A stretch of 64,000 nucleotides of DNA. Source: Planococcus halocryophilus (GTDB taxonomy: Bacteria; Bacillota; Bacilli; Bacillales_A; Planococcaceae). Below are positions 1-9,840 of the stretch, in pieces; the stretch's first letter is position 1; each line of letters starts with the position of its first letter. The stretch lies in assembly GCF_001687585.2 (NCBI RefSeq), contig NZ_CP016537.2, positions 2,204,001 to 2,268,000 of the forward strand, read 5' to 3'. The notes below the pieces were generated by a model. The model ran no database searches and was not told the DNA's origin. It saw only the letters and a program-made list of their open reading frames with translations. The position numbers and the translations under genes are program-made.

Positions 1-3000
1 AGCTGTGAGTGCGCGTTCTCCTCCTGATAGCAAACTCAAATTCTGCAGTTTTTTACCAGGTGGTTGTGCAATAATTTCCACACCTGTCATTAACATATCT
101 TTAGGGTCTGTTAATACTAAATCTGCTGACCCACCGCCGAATAATTCTTTAAAGACACGCTGGAACTGTATACGAATCGCATGAAAAGTATCATCAAAAC
201 GACTGGTCATTTCTCCATCCATTTCGCGAATCAACGTACGTAAGGTTTCTTTTGCTTCGTTTAAATCGTCGCGTTGCTCTGTTAAAAAGGCATGGCGATC
301 CGAAACATGTTCAAATTCCTCGATCGCGCCAACATGTACAGGACCCAATTCTTCAATAGACTGCTTGAGTAGCTTTACTTTTCTGCGGACCGCTGTTTCT
401 TCGTCCATCATTTCAAACTGTTTTGCTTGCTCAAGTGTCAGCTGGTAATTGGTTTCAAGTTGAGTGATAAAGCTTTGGATTTGAACTTCTAGACGTGTCG
501 ATTTGACTTCATAGATTCGAATCGCTTCTACATAGCCTTTATAAACGCGTTGCTGTTCTCTTAACTTTTCTTCTAAATCATTCAAGCTGCTTTGCTCTTT
601 TACGCGTTGTTCTTTTGTTTCATTGACCGTTTCTTGAATTTGAAGTTTTTTCGCAGACCACGTTTTTATTTCGAGCAAAATTTCTTCATCAGAATACACT
701 TTTGCCGCTTCCTCTGATTGAATCCATTCCAACTCTTTCTGGTGATCTTGCAATTTTTGATTGCTTTTTTCGAGTCGTTCAAAAAGCTCCGCTTCGCTAG
801 CAGTCAATTGTGCCACACGTTCTTTTGTTACAGCATAAAGTGATTTCTGTTCCGCCAACTTCGCTAGAACTTGATCACGTGCCGATTCGTTTTGCTGCTT
901 AAACAAAGTTAATTCGTCGATTTTCACTGTAATGTCGTTAAGTTCTCCGACAATGCTATCAAGACGCGTAGACGCTGTTTCTTTGCGTTTGGTTATCGCT
1001 GTTAAATCGTACTCTTTGTTTTTCTGCTCGGCTTCAAAAATATCAAATCGTTCTAAAGTGGTTTTTAATACAGCTTCTATTTCTCGTAAAAGAATAGAGC
1101 TTTCCGCTTCTAAATCACGGTATTTTTCGCCTTCAGTTTGCAAAATCCGAATCGCTTCTTCAGCAGTTTTAACTATCTCTTGTTCTTTGCGAACTGTTTT
1201 TTCAGCAGTTAAGATGGTTTCTTCTAATTCTGTTGCCTGAACAAGCAATTGCTCAAGTTCGGCTTTTCGCGTAAAGAAAGAAGCTTGTGTTTTGTTAGCA
1301 CCCCCGGTCATTGATCCACCTGCATTGACGATATCGCCTTCAAGTGTCACTACACGGAAACGGTTACCCGTTGCTTTGGCAATTGCTGTTGCCCCTTTTA
1401 GATCCTCAGCAATAATTACGTTACCTAATAAATTTTCAATAATCATGCCATATTGCGGATCATAGCTAACCAATTCAAATGCCATATTAATGTACGACGG
1501 ATGCTTACTAACCGTTGCTAAAGTGTGTTCAGGAATCACTCTTGGCTTCATAACTGTCATTGGCAGGAATGTAGAACGGCCGGCTCTTTTCTTTCGAAGG
1601 AAATCAATTGCTTCACGAGCGTGTTGTTCATTTTCAGTTACAATGTGCTGGCTCGATGCGCCTAAAGCCGTTTCAATCGCTTTGGCATAGTTTTTCTCTA
1701 CTTGTGCGATTTCAGCAACTGCTCCTCTAATCCCTTGCAATTGACCTTTTTCACGAGCTACTAATACTTCTCGTACTCCTTGGAAAAAGCCCGAAAAATC
1801 AGCTTCTAATTCTTGAAGTGTCTCGATACGGGCTGCCAATTGCTTTTGCGACTGATACGCCTGGAATAGCATCGATTGTTTTTGCTCGAAAGCTTGTTTT
1901 TGCTGCTGATAAGCTGCTTCACTTTCTTTATATTGCTTACGCTTATTGTCTAATGAGAACCTGACTTCTTGAACATCTTTTCCAGCTCGAGCTTTTTCAG
2001 CTTTCAGCTTTGAAAGTTCAGCGGTAAAATCGGTTCGCTGCGTGCTAATGCGTCCGGTAGACTCCGTTAATTGTTGTTCTTGTAAGCCAATATTTTTTAA
2101 TTCATTTTTCACTGTTGCTTGTTCGTTCATCAAGTCAATATAGATTGACTTGCAATTTTCGATTTCGTTGTCGATATCCGCTGGTGTTCGATTTAGCTGT
2201 TCTTCAAGTTGCTGAATCGCAGTCCGAATTGAGTGACGCTCAGTTTTACGTTCTTCTAACAAAGCCAGCTGCTCACTATGTTTTTTCTTTAATAGTTCAT
2301 TTTCTTGTTTTTCTACCTCTAAATTTTCTTGTAATTGCAATGCCTGACGATCAGCATTGCTCTTTTTCTCAGACATTAATAATTTACGCCCTTGCCATTT
2401 TTCCGTCTCAGCACTAGCCTCGACTAAAGCATTTTGCGCTCCATCTATTTTGTTGTCCATGTCAAAGAGCGCCTTCCGTATTTTAGCGACAAGACGCTCT
2501 TTGTCATTAATTTCTGTTGATAATTGCTGCTCTTTTTTTGAATGAGATGCAGCTTCATCTGCCAATTGGCTTAGCTCTTTTTCAAGGTTGCTTGCATCAT
2601 ATGCCAGTAAAGCAATATCCGCATCTTTTAGCTGTTCGTTCATATCTAAAAAGTCTCTTGCAGTTGAAGCTTGAATTTGAAGCGGTTCCATTCGGCCGTC
2701 TAATTCATGCAAAATATCAAGCACACGATTCAAGTTTTCATCGGTTTCATTTAATTTGATCTCCGCTTTTTTCTTGCGTTGCTTGTATTTTAAAACGCCT
2801 GCTGCTTCTTCAAAAATTGACCTACGCTCTTCTGCTTTTGAATTCAGAATTTCATCTACTCGTCCTTGAGATATTATCGAAAAGGCTTCTTTCCCAAGAC
2901 CAGAATCCATGAACAAGTCCGTAATATCTTTTAAACGGCAATTTTGCTTGTTTAATAAGTATGCACTTTCACCACTACGAAAAACCCTTCTTGTTACGCT

Positions 3001-3294
3001 GACTTCGCTGTAATCAAGAGGGACTCGACCATCTGTATTATCTAAAATTAATGTTACTTCCGCAAAGTTTAACGGCTTTCTCGAATCACTTCCGGCAAAA
3101 ATAACATCTTCCATTTTAGCCCCGCGCAGTGATTTTGCTGATTGTTCTCCAAGCACCCAACGGATGGCATCGGTAACATTACTTTTCCCGCTACCGTTTG
3201 GTCCAACAACCGCTGTTACTCCCGGAACAAAGTCGATGCCAATACGATCAGCAAACGACTTGAACCCCATGACTTCCAATCTTTTCAAAAACAT
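1..3294 (-). CDS. smc: Chromosome segregation ATPase SMC (C-terminus cut by window edge)
   Basis: SMC forms, with ScpA and ScpB, the condensin-like ring that compacts and segregates the nucleoid. The frame is open from an ATG at 3294 to base 1, 1098 codons; B. subtilis SMC is about 1186 residues, so roughly 90 are missing. The Walker A motif GPNGSGKSN is at residues 31-39. Long Glu/Gln/Lys-rich coiled coils flank a hinge at about 510-665 that ends in a glycine-rich NAGGSMTGG segment. The ABC signature LSGGERALTA is encoded by the last bases before the edge, so Walker B lies outside. The start has an ideal GGAGGAG site inside the end of rnc, whose stop is 2 bases upstream. The two are therefore co-transcribed, as in other Bacillales. 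Confidence 0.98.
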   Translation of the reverse strand, partial: MFLKRLEVMGFKSFADRIGIDFVPGVTAVVGPNGSGKSNVTDAIRWVLGEQSAKSLRGAKMEDVIFAGSDSRKPLNFAEVTLILDNTDGRVPLDYSEVSVTRRVFRSGESAYLLNKQNCRLKDITDLFMDSGLGKEAFSIISQGRVDEILNSKAEERRSIFEEAAGVLKYKQRKKKAEIKLNETDENLNRVLDILHELDGRMEPLQIQASTARDFLDMNEQLKDADIALLAYDASNLEKELSQLADEAASHSKKEQQLSTEINDKERLVAKIRKALFDMDNKIDGAQNALVEASAETEKWQGRKLLMSEKKSNADRQALQLQENLEVEKQENELLKKKHSEQLALLEERKTERHSIRTAIQQLEEQLNRTPADIDNEIENCKSIYIDLMNEQATVKNELKNIGLQEQQLTESTGRISTQRTDFTAELSKLKAEKARAGKDVQEVRFSLDNKRKQYKESEAAYQQQKQAFEQKQSMLFQAYQSQKQLAARIETLQELEADFSGFFQGVREVLVAREKGQLQGIRGAVAEIAQVEKNYAKAIETALGASSQHIVTENEQHAREAIDFLRKKRAGRSTFLPMTVMKPRVIPEHTLATVSKHPSYINMAFELVSYDPQYGMIIENLLGNVIIAEDLKGATAIAKATGNRFRVVTLEGDIVNAGGSMTGGANKTQASFFTRKAELEQLLVQATELEETILTAEKTVRKEQEIVKTAEEAIRILQTEGEKYRDLEAESSILLREIEAVLKTTLERFDIFEAEQKNKEYDLTAITKRKETASTRLDSIVGELNDITVKIDELTLFKQQNESARDQVLAKLAEQKSLYAVTKERVAQLTASEAELFERLEKSNQKLQDHQKELEWIQSEEAAKVYSDEEILLEIKTWSAKKLQIQETVNETKEQRVKEQSSLNDLEEKLREQQRVYKGYVEAIRIYEVKSTRLEVQIQSFITQLETNYQLTLEQAKQFEMMDEETAVRRKVKLLKQSIEELGPVHVGAIEEFEHVSDRHAFLTEQRDDLNEAKETLRTLIREMDGEMTSRFDDTFHAIRIQFQRVFKELFGGGSADLVLTDPKDMLMTGVEIIAQPPGKKLQNLSLLSGGERALTA

Positions 3295-3296
3295 TA

Positions 3297-4052
3297 TTAC
3301 TCCTCCGCCGCTTCCTGCAATTTACGGATTGCCAGCTGAGCTGCTTGCTGTTCCGCTTCTTTTTTCGATCGGCCATTACCAACGCCAAGTTCTCTATCTG
3401 CTAGAGACACACGGGTCACAAATAGACGGCTATGCGCCGGACCGATTTCGTCTATAATTTCATAACTCAATGTGCCTGTATTCTTTTGCTGAACCAATTC
3501 TTGCAATTGGCTCTTATAATCCATCACATGCGAAAAAGCACCGATATCTACTTTTGGAAATAACACCATTTCCAAAAATGCAACCACAGGCTCTAACCCT
3601 TGGTCTAGATAAAGCGCACCGATATACGATTCGAAAACATCAGCTAGTAGCGCAGGACGCGTTCGGCCACCAGTCAACTCTTCTCCTTTGCCCAAAAGGA
3701 TGTATTTGCCAAATCCGAGTTCATTAGCAAATAAAACCAGTGAAGGTTCACAAACGATGGCTGCACGCAACTTCGTCAATTCGCCTTCGCTCATTTCAGG
3801 ATATTTCATGTATAGGTAATGCGAAACGGATAATTCCAGTACTGCATCTCCTAGAAATTCCAGGCGTTCGTTATCGGTAAATTGTTTTCTTCGATGCTCA
3901 TTCACATAAGATGAATGGGTGAAAGCTTGATACAGCAATGTAGGCTTATTGAATGTGATATTCAGCTCTTTTTGCAATTGTTCAAATGCTGCTTTAGCGC
4001 TTTCTTTTAAGATGCCAGGCTTGTGATGATTTGTTTTTCTATTTATCGCCAT
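3297..4052 (-). CDS. rnc: Ribonuclease III
   Basis: Endonuclease that cuts double-stranded RNA, including the rRNA precursor. The catalytic signature [11 protein letters not shown] is at residues 61-71, with Glu65 and Asp69 among the expected metal ligands. A double-stranded RNA binding domain occupies about 177-247 and ends with the usual [13 protein letters not shown] segment. I place the start at the ATG at 4052 (251 aa), because GGAAGG lies 9 bases upstream. An upstream TTG at 4085 would give 262 aa but has a poor ribosome site. It sits between acpP, from which it is separated by a hairpin terminator, and smc. Confidence 0.97.
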   Translation of the reverse strand: MAINRKTNHHKPGILKESAKAAFEQLQKELNITFNKPTLLYQAFTHSSYVNEHRRKQFTDNERLEFLGDAVLELSVSHYLYMKYPEMSEGELTKLRAAIVCEPSLVLFANELGFGKYILLGKGEELTGGRTRPALLADVFESYIGALYLDQGLEPVVAFLEMVLFPKVDIGAFSHVMDYKSQLQELVQQKNTGTLSYEIIDEIGPAHSRLFVTRVSLADRELGVGNGRSKKEAEQQAAQLAIRKLQEAAEE

Positions 4053-4110
4053 TTTTATCTGCCTTCCTTTGTGTACTTCTTTCAATTTTACCTTTTTTTT
4101 TACTAATGTG

Positions 4111-4161
4111 CAAAAGAGAATTGACGCACAATCGCTTAGTATAACAGCAATCGTGCGTCAA
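4111..4161 (-). terminator. Intrinsic terminator after acpP
   Basis: A 15-bp stem (4121-4135 with 4147-4161, two G-U pairs when read on the minus strand) is followed by a T-rich but interrupted tail at 4111-4120. It lies between acpP and rnc, so it would end most transcripts of the fatty-acid operon and set a lower level for rnc and smc. The imperfect tail suggests partial readthrough. Confidence 0.75.
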
Positions 4162-4174
4162 TAGTTATTACGTA

Positions 4175-4408
4175 TTATTGTTTCTTTTCGATATACGTTA
4201 CTGCGTCGCCTACTGTAGTCATGTTTTCAGCGTCTTCGTCAGAAATTTCCATATCGAACTCATCTTCAAGTTCCATAACAAGTTCTACTACGTCCAATGA
4301 ATCTGCACCTAGGTCACCTGTGAAAGAAGCTTCAAGTTTCACTTCGCTTTCTTCTACACCTAGACGATCCACGATTACTTTAGTTACTCTATCTAATACT
4401 GTTGACAA
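4175..4408 (-). CDS. acpP: Acyl carrier protein
   Basis: Small acidic protein that carries the growing acyl chain on a phosphopantetheine arm. Ser37 in GADSLD is the attachment site, and the helix [20 protein letters not shown] is nearly invariant in Bacillales. I choose the TTG at 4408 (77 aa, the B. subtilis length), because GGAGGTG sits 6 bases upstream. The GTG at 4417 lies inside that ribosome site and cannot serve. It is the last gene of the fapR-plsX-fabD-fabG-acpP operon and is followed by a terminator. Confidence 0.97.
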   Translation of the reverse strand: MSTVLDRVTKVIVDRLGVEESEVKLEASFTGDLGADSLDVVELVMELEDEFDMEISDEDAENMTTVGDAVTYIEKKQ

Positions 4409-4448
4409 TGTCGTCACCTCCCCTCAAATCAGTATACAAAAAAATTAC

Positions 4449-5195
4449 CTACATGACCATGCCGCCATCAAGATGAAGCGTTTGCCCCGTCATATATGAT
4501 GCATCGTCCGAAGCTAAGAACAGCGCAGCTTTTGCAACATCTTCTGGTGCACCAAAACGGCCTAATGGAATTTGTCCCATCATCGCTTTTTGAACGTCTT
4601 CACTCAATTTTCCGGTCATATCGGTCGTGATAAAGCCAGGAGCCACAGCATTCGCTGTAATTCCACGACTCGCTAGTTCACGCGCTGTCGTTTTTGTTAA
4701 GCCGATAACACCCGCTTTTGCTGCAACATAGTTTGCTTGTCCAGCATTGCCCATCACGCCTACGATTGATGCGATATTGACTATTCGTCCAGAACGCTGT
4801 TTCATCATTTGGCGCGTTACTGCTTTTGTGCAAATAAACACACCTTTTAAGTTGATGTTGATGACATCGTCCCATTCATCATCTTTCATGCGCATCATCA
4901 AATTATCCCGTGTGATGCCTGCATTATTTACTAAAATATCAACAGAACCAAACGTTTTCATCGTTTCATCAACCATTGCTTTAACCGATTCAGCATCCGC
5001 TACATTGGCTTTCACCGCAATTGCAGTGCCGCCATTTGCCTCGATATCCGCAACTACCGCTTCTGCTTTTTCTTGACTACCACTATAATTGACAACTACT
5101 TTTGCACCGTCTGCCGCAAATTTCCGAGCTATTTCTGCTCCAATTCCACGAGATCCGCCAGTAATGATCGCTGTTTTCCCTGCAAGTTTATTCAT
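4449..5195 (-). CDS. fabG: 3-oxoacyl-[ACP] reductase FabG
   Basis: NADPH-dependent short-chain dehydrogenase that reduces 3-ketoacyl-ACP in the fatty-acid elongation cycle. The cofactor-binding motif TGGSRGIG is at residues 12-19 and NNAG at 90-93. The catalytic set is Ser143, Tyr156 and Lys160 (YVAAK). The length of 248 aa is normal for the family. Its ATG overlaps the fabD stop by 4 bases (ATGA), so translation is probably coupled. The genomic place between fabD and acpP separates it from the many paralogous short-chain dehydrogenases. Confidence 0.97.
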   Translation of the reverse strand: MNKLAGKTAIITGGSRGIGAEIARKFAADGAKVVVNYSGSQEKAEAVVADIEANGGTAIAVKANVADAESVKAMVDETMKTFGSVDILVNNAGITRDNLMMRMKDDEWDDVININLKGVFICTKAVTRQMMKQRSGRIVNIASIVGVMGNAGQANYVAAKAGVIGLTKTTARELASRGITANAVAPGFITTDMTGKLSEDVQKAMMGQIPLGRFGAPEDVAKAALFLASDDASYMTGQTLHLDGGMVM

Positions 5196-6130
5196 TTCGC
5201 CAACTCCTCTACCGCTTTTTCAAATGACTCCAAGTCATAGACAGGCAAAGTTTTAACTGAACGGTCAATTTTTTTCACTAATCCACTCAATACTTTTCCT
5301 GGACCAATTTCAATAAATACCGTGACACCAAGATCGATCATTTCGCGTACTGATTGTTCCCACAGCACTGGAGAATACAATTGACGAACAAGGAGATCTT
5401 GAATTTGTGTCGCATTTTTCTCCGCTTTTGCCGTCACGTTTGAAATTACTGGCACTTTCGCATCTAACAAGAACGACAAGCTAAGTTCTTTTGCTAAATC
5501 TTGTGACGCTGAACGCATTAATTCCGAATGGAAGGGCCCACTCACATCAAGTGGAATGGCACGCTTAGCTCCGCGTTCTTTAGCAACGATACACGCTTGC
5601 TCTACTCCGGCTTTCGTACCTGAAATAACAATTTGTCCGGGACAATTTAAATTCGCTAGCTGAACAACACCTGTCGTATCTGTTACTTCATTTGTTACTT
5701 TTTCCAGTTCATCGCTTTCCATACCAAGAATAGCGGCCATAGTCCCTTCTCCTGCTGGGAATGCCGTATTCATAAATAATCCACGCTTATGTACAATGTT
5801 AACCGCTGTTGGAAATTCTAACACATTCGAAGTTACGAGTGCGCTGTATTCGCCAAGACTATGACCTGCTGTATAATCCGGTCTTATCCCTGCACGAATC
5901 AACCGTTCTGTAATCATCGAACTAACTGTTAGAAGAGCTGGTTGCGCATGATACGTTAACGTCAACTCTTCTTGTGGGCCTTCTAGCATTAACTTAGATA
6001 AATCTAAATCAAGCGCTTGGTTAGCACTTTCAAAGAAATTACGGCTCGTGTCGTCTGTTAAAAAGCTCTCGCCCATACCAACAGTTTGCGAACCTTGACC
6101 TGGATAGATAAATGCAATCTTAGTCTTCAT
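5192..6130 (-). CDS. fabD: Malonyl CoA-ACP transacylase FabD
   Basis: Moves malonyl groups from CoA to ACP to supply the elongation cycle. The nucleophile elbow GHSLG has Ser91, and GPFHSELM supplies the catalytic His201. GQGSQ at residues 11-15 forms the oxyanion region. The 312-residue length is typical. AAAGGAG lies within the last codons of plsX, and the two genes overlap by 11 bases. The gene is part of the FapR-controlled operon. Confidence 0.97.
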   Translation of the reverse strand: MKTKIAFIYPGQGSQTVGMGESFLTDDTSRNFFESANQALDLDLSKLMLEGPQEELTLTYHAQPALLTVSSMITERLIRAGIRPDYTAGHSLGEYSALVTSNVLEFPTAVNIVHKRGLFMNTAFPAGEGTMAAILGMESDELEKVTNEVTDTTGVVQLANLNCPGQIVISGTKAGVEQACIVAKERGAKRAIPLDVSGPFHSELMRSASQDLAKELSLSFLLDAKVPVISNVTAKAEKNATQIQDLLVRQLYSPVLWEQSVREMIDLGVTVFIEIGPGKVLSGLVKKIDRSVKTLPVYDLESFEKAVEELAK

Positions 6131-7118
6131 GTAATGTCTCCTTTTTCAACGTACTATAAATTGTGCCCGTTACATCAAATTCAACCATCGTACGCGTTTG
6201 GCGTATCGCATTGAATAAGGCATTAGCATTTGATGAGCCGTGTGCTTTTATCACAGGTGCTTTTAAGCCGAATAGTCCAGCACCGCCATATTCACTGTAA
6301 TCCAACATGCCTTTTAACCCTTTCAAGTCATCTTTCACAAGAAAAGCTGCAACTTTTGTTTTAGCCGAGCTCATAAAGACATCTTTCATCATCGCAAAAA
6401 CGTTCATTGCGGTGCCTTCAATGGTTTTTAACACCATATTTCCGGTAAAGCCATCGGTTACAACTACGTCCGCCACGCCATTTAATAAATCCCGTGACTC
6501 CACGTTGCCAATAAAATTAACTGGGGCTTCTTTTAATAATGGAAAAGCAGCTTTTGTTAAATCATTGCCTTTTTTCTCTTCAGTTCCGATATTCAACAAC
6601 CCAACTGTCGGATTCTTAATGCCACGAACTTTTTCAGCATAAATGCTGCCCATGATCGCATATTGCACAAGATGTTCTGGCTTAGCTTCAGCATTTGCAC
6701 CTAAATCAAGCATAACAAACCCTTTGCTATCAATTGTTGGCAATGTCGGAGCTAACGCTGGGCGATCTACACCGTCGATACGACCGACAATAAACAATCC
6801 CGCTGACATAAGCGCTCCTGTATTACCAGCAGATACACAACCATCCGCATTCCCGTCTTTTACTGCTTGCGCCATTCGAACCATTGAGGCATCTTTTTTC
6901 CGCTTAACCGATCGGACAGGATCATCTTCTGATGTAATCACTTCTTCACAATGGACGATTGTTAAACGATCATGTTCCTTCAGAAATTCTTTCATTTTAT
7001 CTTCATGACCATACAATTGAATTTCAATATCCTTAAATTCTTCTAACGCTTTGTACACACCCGCGATAATTTCTTTTGGGGCATTGTCTCCACCCATTGC
7101 ATCTACTGCTATTCTCAC
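6120..7118 (-). CDS. plsX: Phosphate acyltransferase PlsX
   Basis: Makes acyl-phosphate from acyl-ACP, the donor used by PlsY to start phospholipid synthesis at the membrane. The N-terminus [14 protein letters not shown] and the [11 protein letters not shown] and GLLNIGTEE segments are family hallmarks; 332 aa is normal. The start is a GTG overlapping the fapR stop by 4 bases (GTGA), with GAAGGTGA upstream. The position directly after fapR couples phospholipid entry to the lipid regulator. Confidence 0.97.
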   Translation of the reverse strand: MRIAVDAMGGDNAPKEIIAGVYKALEEFKDIEIQLYGHEDKMKEFLKEHDRLTIVHCEEVITSEDDPVRSVKRKKDASMVRMAQAVKDGNADGCVSAGNTGALMSAGLFIVGRIDGVDRPALAPTLPTIDSKGFVMLDLGANAEAKPEHLVQYAIMGSIYAEKVRGIKNPTVGLLNIGTEEKKGNDLTKAAFPLLKEAPVNFIGNVESRDLLNGVADVVVTDGFTGNMVLKTIEGTAMNVFAMMKDVFMSSAKTKVAAFLVKDDLKGLKGMLDYSEYGGAGLFGLKAPVIKAHGSSNANALFNAIRQTRTMVEFDVTGTIYSTLKKETLHED

Positions 7119-7699
7119 TTTACGTCACCTTCACTTTGTTCTGTCATTCGATACATTTCAAATGTGCCAATAAAAACCGTTTGTTGTTCGACAGAAGAAG
7201 TAACTTTTACAAACGCCCTGTTTTTTTCAGGGTGACTGTCAATCACTTCCGCTTTTGCAACAATCCGTTGCCCAGCAGTTACCGGCCGCAAAAATTGCAG
7301 TTCCGACTTTACCGTCAATGCCAATTCTTCATTCATTACTGCTACCGCTAACGAGTTAGCTTGTGCAAATAAATGATGGCCTCTGGCAATTTGGTTGCGC
7401 TGAAAAACATGCTCTGGTTTCACATCGAAAATTGAAATTGCTTTTTTATCTAATTCAATATCAATGATCTCACCAATCACTTCATCGATTGGCAATGATT
7501 TCACTTCGTCTTCAAACGTTTTTACAGCAACATGTTTAATGCGCTCTCTCAATTCCGGAATGGCAAGTTCCATTCGGTCTAGTCGAATTGTTTGCACACT
7601 CACGTTAAATGTCACCGATAGTTCTTCATCAGTCACAAAAGGATTTTCTTTAATCGAGTCTTTTAACGCTTGTTGTCGCTGTTTTTTTGGTCTTTTCAC
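7115..7699 (-). CDS. fapR: Fatty acid and phospholipid synthesis repressor FapR
   Basis: Malonyl-CoA-responsive repressor of the fap regulon. An N-terminal helix-turn-helix (about residues 25-50, [13 protein letters not shown]) is followed by a HotDog-fold effector domain with the conserved [20 protein letters not shown] stretch. I choose the GTG at 7699 (194 aa), preceded by GGCGGTGA at good spacing. Starts further upstream would run through the operator and promoter. It heads the plsX-fabD-fabG-acpP operon and should repress itself through the palindrome at 7717-7733. Confidence 0.96.
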   Translation of the reverse strand: MKRPKKQRQQALKDSIKENPFVTDEELSVTFNVSVQTIRLDRMELAIPELRERIKHVAVKTFEDEVKSLPIDEVIGEIIDIELDKKAISIFDVKPEHVFQRNQIARGHHLFAQANSLAVAVMNEELALTVKSELQFLRPVTAGQRIVAKAEVIDSHPEKNRAFVKVTSSVEQQTVFIGTFEMYRMTEQSEGDVK

Positions 7700-7716
7700 T
7701 ATGTCACCGCCCGCTA

Positions 7717-7733
7717 TTAGCACTTGGTACTAA
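7717..7733 (-). promoter_or_regulatory. FapR operator
   Basis: The 17-base near-palindrome reads TTAGTACCAAGTGCTAA on the minus strand. TTAG/CTAA arms around an AC-rich centre are the known core of the FapR box in Bacillus and Staphylococcus. It lies directly downstream of the predicted -10, 18 bases before the fapR GTG. A bound repressor would block RNA polymerase at or just past the start point. Confidence 0.85.
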
Positions 7734-7737
7734 TATG

Positions 7738-7766
7738 AGTATATAAATAACAAAAAAAGAATGCAA
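7738..7766 (-). promoter_or_regulatory. fapR operon promoter
   Basis: The -35 is TTGCAT (7761-7766) and the -10 is TATACT (7738-7743), 17 bases apart, read on the minus strand. The -35 lies within one arm of the recG terminator hairpin, and the FapR operator begins 4 bases past the -10. The elements are close to the sigma-A consensus. The placement is inferred from sequence only. Confidence 0.7.
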
Positions 7767-7788
7767 GGAAAATTAATACCTTGCATTC
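7751..7788 (-). terminator. recG intrinsic terminator
   Basis: A perfect 10-bp stem (7779-7788 with 7759-7768) is followed on the minus strand by a run of seven T. It begins at the base after the recG TAG stop. Its second arm doubles as the -35 region of the fapR promoter. Confidence 0.9.
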
Positions 7789-9840
7789 CTAATCGAGTCT
7801 TCCTCCTGATAATACACCTGAGCGTTCAATTTGCAGACGCAAGCAAGCCATGTCTTCTGCGCGCCAAAATTCTTCGCTGCTAATTAGTTTTTCAGCATCT
7901 TTTCTTGCTGCTTCAAGCGCACGATAATCATGGATTAAATCCGCCATTTTAAATTCCGGTATGCCACTTTGCTTACGACCGAAAAAGTCACCCGGTCCTC
8001 TCAACTGCAAATCTTTTTCAGCTAACACAAAGCCGTCGTTCGTTTCTGTCATGGTTGTCATTCGCTCTTTACCAATTTCTGTTTTCGGATCTGCCAGTAG
8101 CACACAATAAGACTGCTCACTGCCACGCCCGACACGTCCACGCAATTGATGCAACTGAGACAAACCAAAACGTTCTGCATCATAAATAAGCATAAACGAT
8201 GCGTTTGGCACGTTCACGCCAACTTCTACTACGGTTGTGGATACCAACACATCCACTTGACCTTCTGAAAACTCACGCATGGTTTGTTCTTTTTCGTCAG
8301 GATGCAAACGACCATGCATCAAACCCACCGAGAAACGATCTTTGAAATACATCGTTAGTTGCTGAAACAAATCTACCGCGTTTTGATAATCGAGTTTATC
8401 TGACTCCTCAATCAGCGGACATATGACATATGCTTGCCGGCCAGCTGCCAACTCTTTTTCCATGCGCCCGACAATTTTGCCAAACATCTCTTTTTTCATC
8501 CAATACGTTTCAATTTCTTTTCGCCCAACTGGCATTTCATCGATAATCGAAACATCCATTTCACCAAAAGCAGAAATCGCTAATGTACGTGGAATTGGCG
8601 TTGCTGTCATAAACAAGACGTCTGGATTATAGCCTTTGTCTTTTAACACGCGTCGCTGATCTACTCCAAAGCGGTGCTGCTCATCTGTAATAACGAGCCC
8701 TAATTTATCAAATCGTACTTCTGGTTGGATTAAGGCATGAGTCCCAATTAACAAGTCAATTTCGCCTGCCGCTAATTGTTCCAATATTAACTGACGCTTC
8801 TTGCCTTTAACCGATCCTGTTAAAAGCGCGATATTCATTGAAAACGGTCGAAACCATTGTTCTAATGTATTAGCATGTTGTTCCGCTAATATTTCAGTAG
8901 GCGCCATTAACGCACCTTGTAATCCAGCAGTGTAAGCAGCATATAAGGCAATTGCCGCTACTACCGTTTTTCCGGATCCTACATCCCCTTGTAAAAGTCG
9001 GTTCATTCGGAACGGCTCTTTCATATCTTTGCAAATTTCATTGACCACTCGTTTTTGAGCGGCTGTTAAATCAAATGGCAAAGACTCGATAAACTTCTTA
9101 AGTTGCTCTAAGTCATAGTCGATAAAAGAACCGCCTTCTTCTTCACGGTTCTTCTTACGCAAGGCTTGCATTTTTAACTGAAATACCAATAATTCTTCAT
9201 AAACAAAACGCCTCCGTGCTTGTTTCACTTTTTCACCATCTGGTGGAAAATGAACCCATTCTAAGGCATCTTGAATTGGCGCTAATTGATACGTATCAAC
9301 TAACGACTTTGGTAAACAATCTTCAATATCTTCTTTCACTAAATCTAACGCTTGGCGCATTAGTTTGCGAAAAGTTTTTTGATGAATACTGCCTTTCAAG
9401 CTATACACCGGTTCAAAATCCGCACCATTTGTACGCGGGCCGATAGTATGACTAGAGACGGTAATTACTTGTCTTCCACGATCCCATTTACCAGTCACTG
9501 TAATGATTTCCCCTAAATGCAATTTAGCTTTTACATACGGCTGATTAAAGAAAATCGCTTTTACTAAATGACGTCCTACCAGCACACGGACTTGCGTTCG
9601 CGATTTGTTCTTACCTAAAAAAAGGACGGAAGGTTCACTTTCGACCCTTCCCTCCACTGTAACGCGTTCATTATGAGGTGTATCTGCCAAATCTTTTAAT
9701 TGAAAATCTTCATGGCGATACGGAAATGTCATGATTAAATCATGGAGCGTTTCAATTTTCATTTCCCGCAAGGTGTCAGCTGCTTGTTTGCCTACCCCTT
9801 TTAATGTGGCGACGGAATCGTTACTGCCCACTACCGACAA
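7789..9840 (-). CDS. recG: ATP-dependent DNA helicase RecG
   Basis: Branch-migrating helicase that remodels stalled forks and Holliday junctions. The N-terminal wedge domain (KGVGKQAADTL onward) precedes a superfamily 2 motor with Walker A GDVGSGKT, the DEQH box (TDEQHRFG), TATPIPRT and QLRGRVGRG. I choose the TTG at 9840 (683 aa; B. subtilis has 682), because CGGAGGAG precedes it by 5 bases. An ATG at 9900 would add 20 residues encoded inside sdaAA. The real gene overlaps sdaAA by 20 bases. Confidence 0.95.
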   Translation of the reverse strand: MSVVGSNDSVATLKGVGKQAADTLREMKIETLHDLIMTFPYRHEDFQLKDLADTPHNERVTVEGRVESEPSVLFLGKNKSRTQVRVLVGRHLVKAIFFNQPYVKAKLHLGEIITVTGKWDRGRQVITVSSHTIGPRTNGADFEPVYSLKGSIHQKTFRKLMRQALDLVKEDIEDCLPKSLVDTYQLAPIQDALEWVHFPPDGEKVKQARRRFVYEELLVFQLKMQALRKKNREEEGGSFIDYDLEQLKKFIESLPFDLTAAQKRVVNEICKDMKEPFRMNRLLQGDVGSGKTVVAAIALYAAYTAGLQGALMAPTEILAEQHANTLEQWFRPFSMNIALLTGSVKGKKRQLILEQLAAGEIDLLIGTHALIQPEVRFDKLGLVITDEQHRFGVDQRRVLKDKGYNPDVLFMTATPIPRTLAISAFGEMDVSIIDEMPVGRKEIETYWMKKEMFGKIVGRMEKELAAGRQAYVICPLIEESDKLDYQNAVDLFQQLTMYFKDRFSVGLMHGRLHPDEKEQTMREFSEGQVDVLVSTTVVEVGVNVPNASFMLIYDAERFGLSQLHQLRGRVGRGSEQSYCVLLADPKTEIGKERMTTMTETNDGFVLAEKDLQLRGPGDFFGRKQSGIPEFKMADLIHDYRALEAARKDAEKLISSEEFWRAEDMACLRLQIERSGVLSGGRLD

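Noticed and set aside
4678..4875. Short antisense and overlapping frames inside fabG and many other genes
   Set aside because: They have no ribosome sites, no family resemblance, and follow the codon periodicity of the real gene in the other frame.
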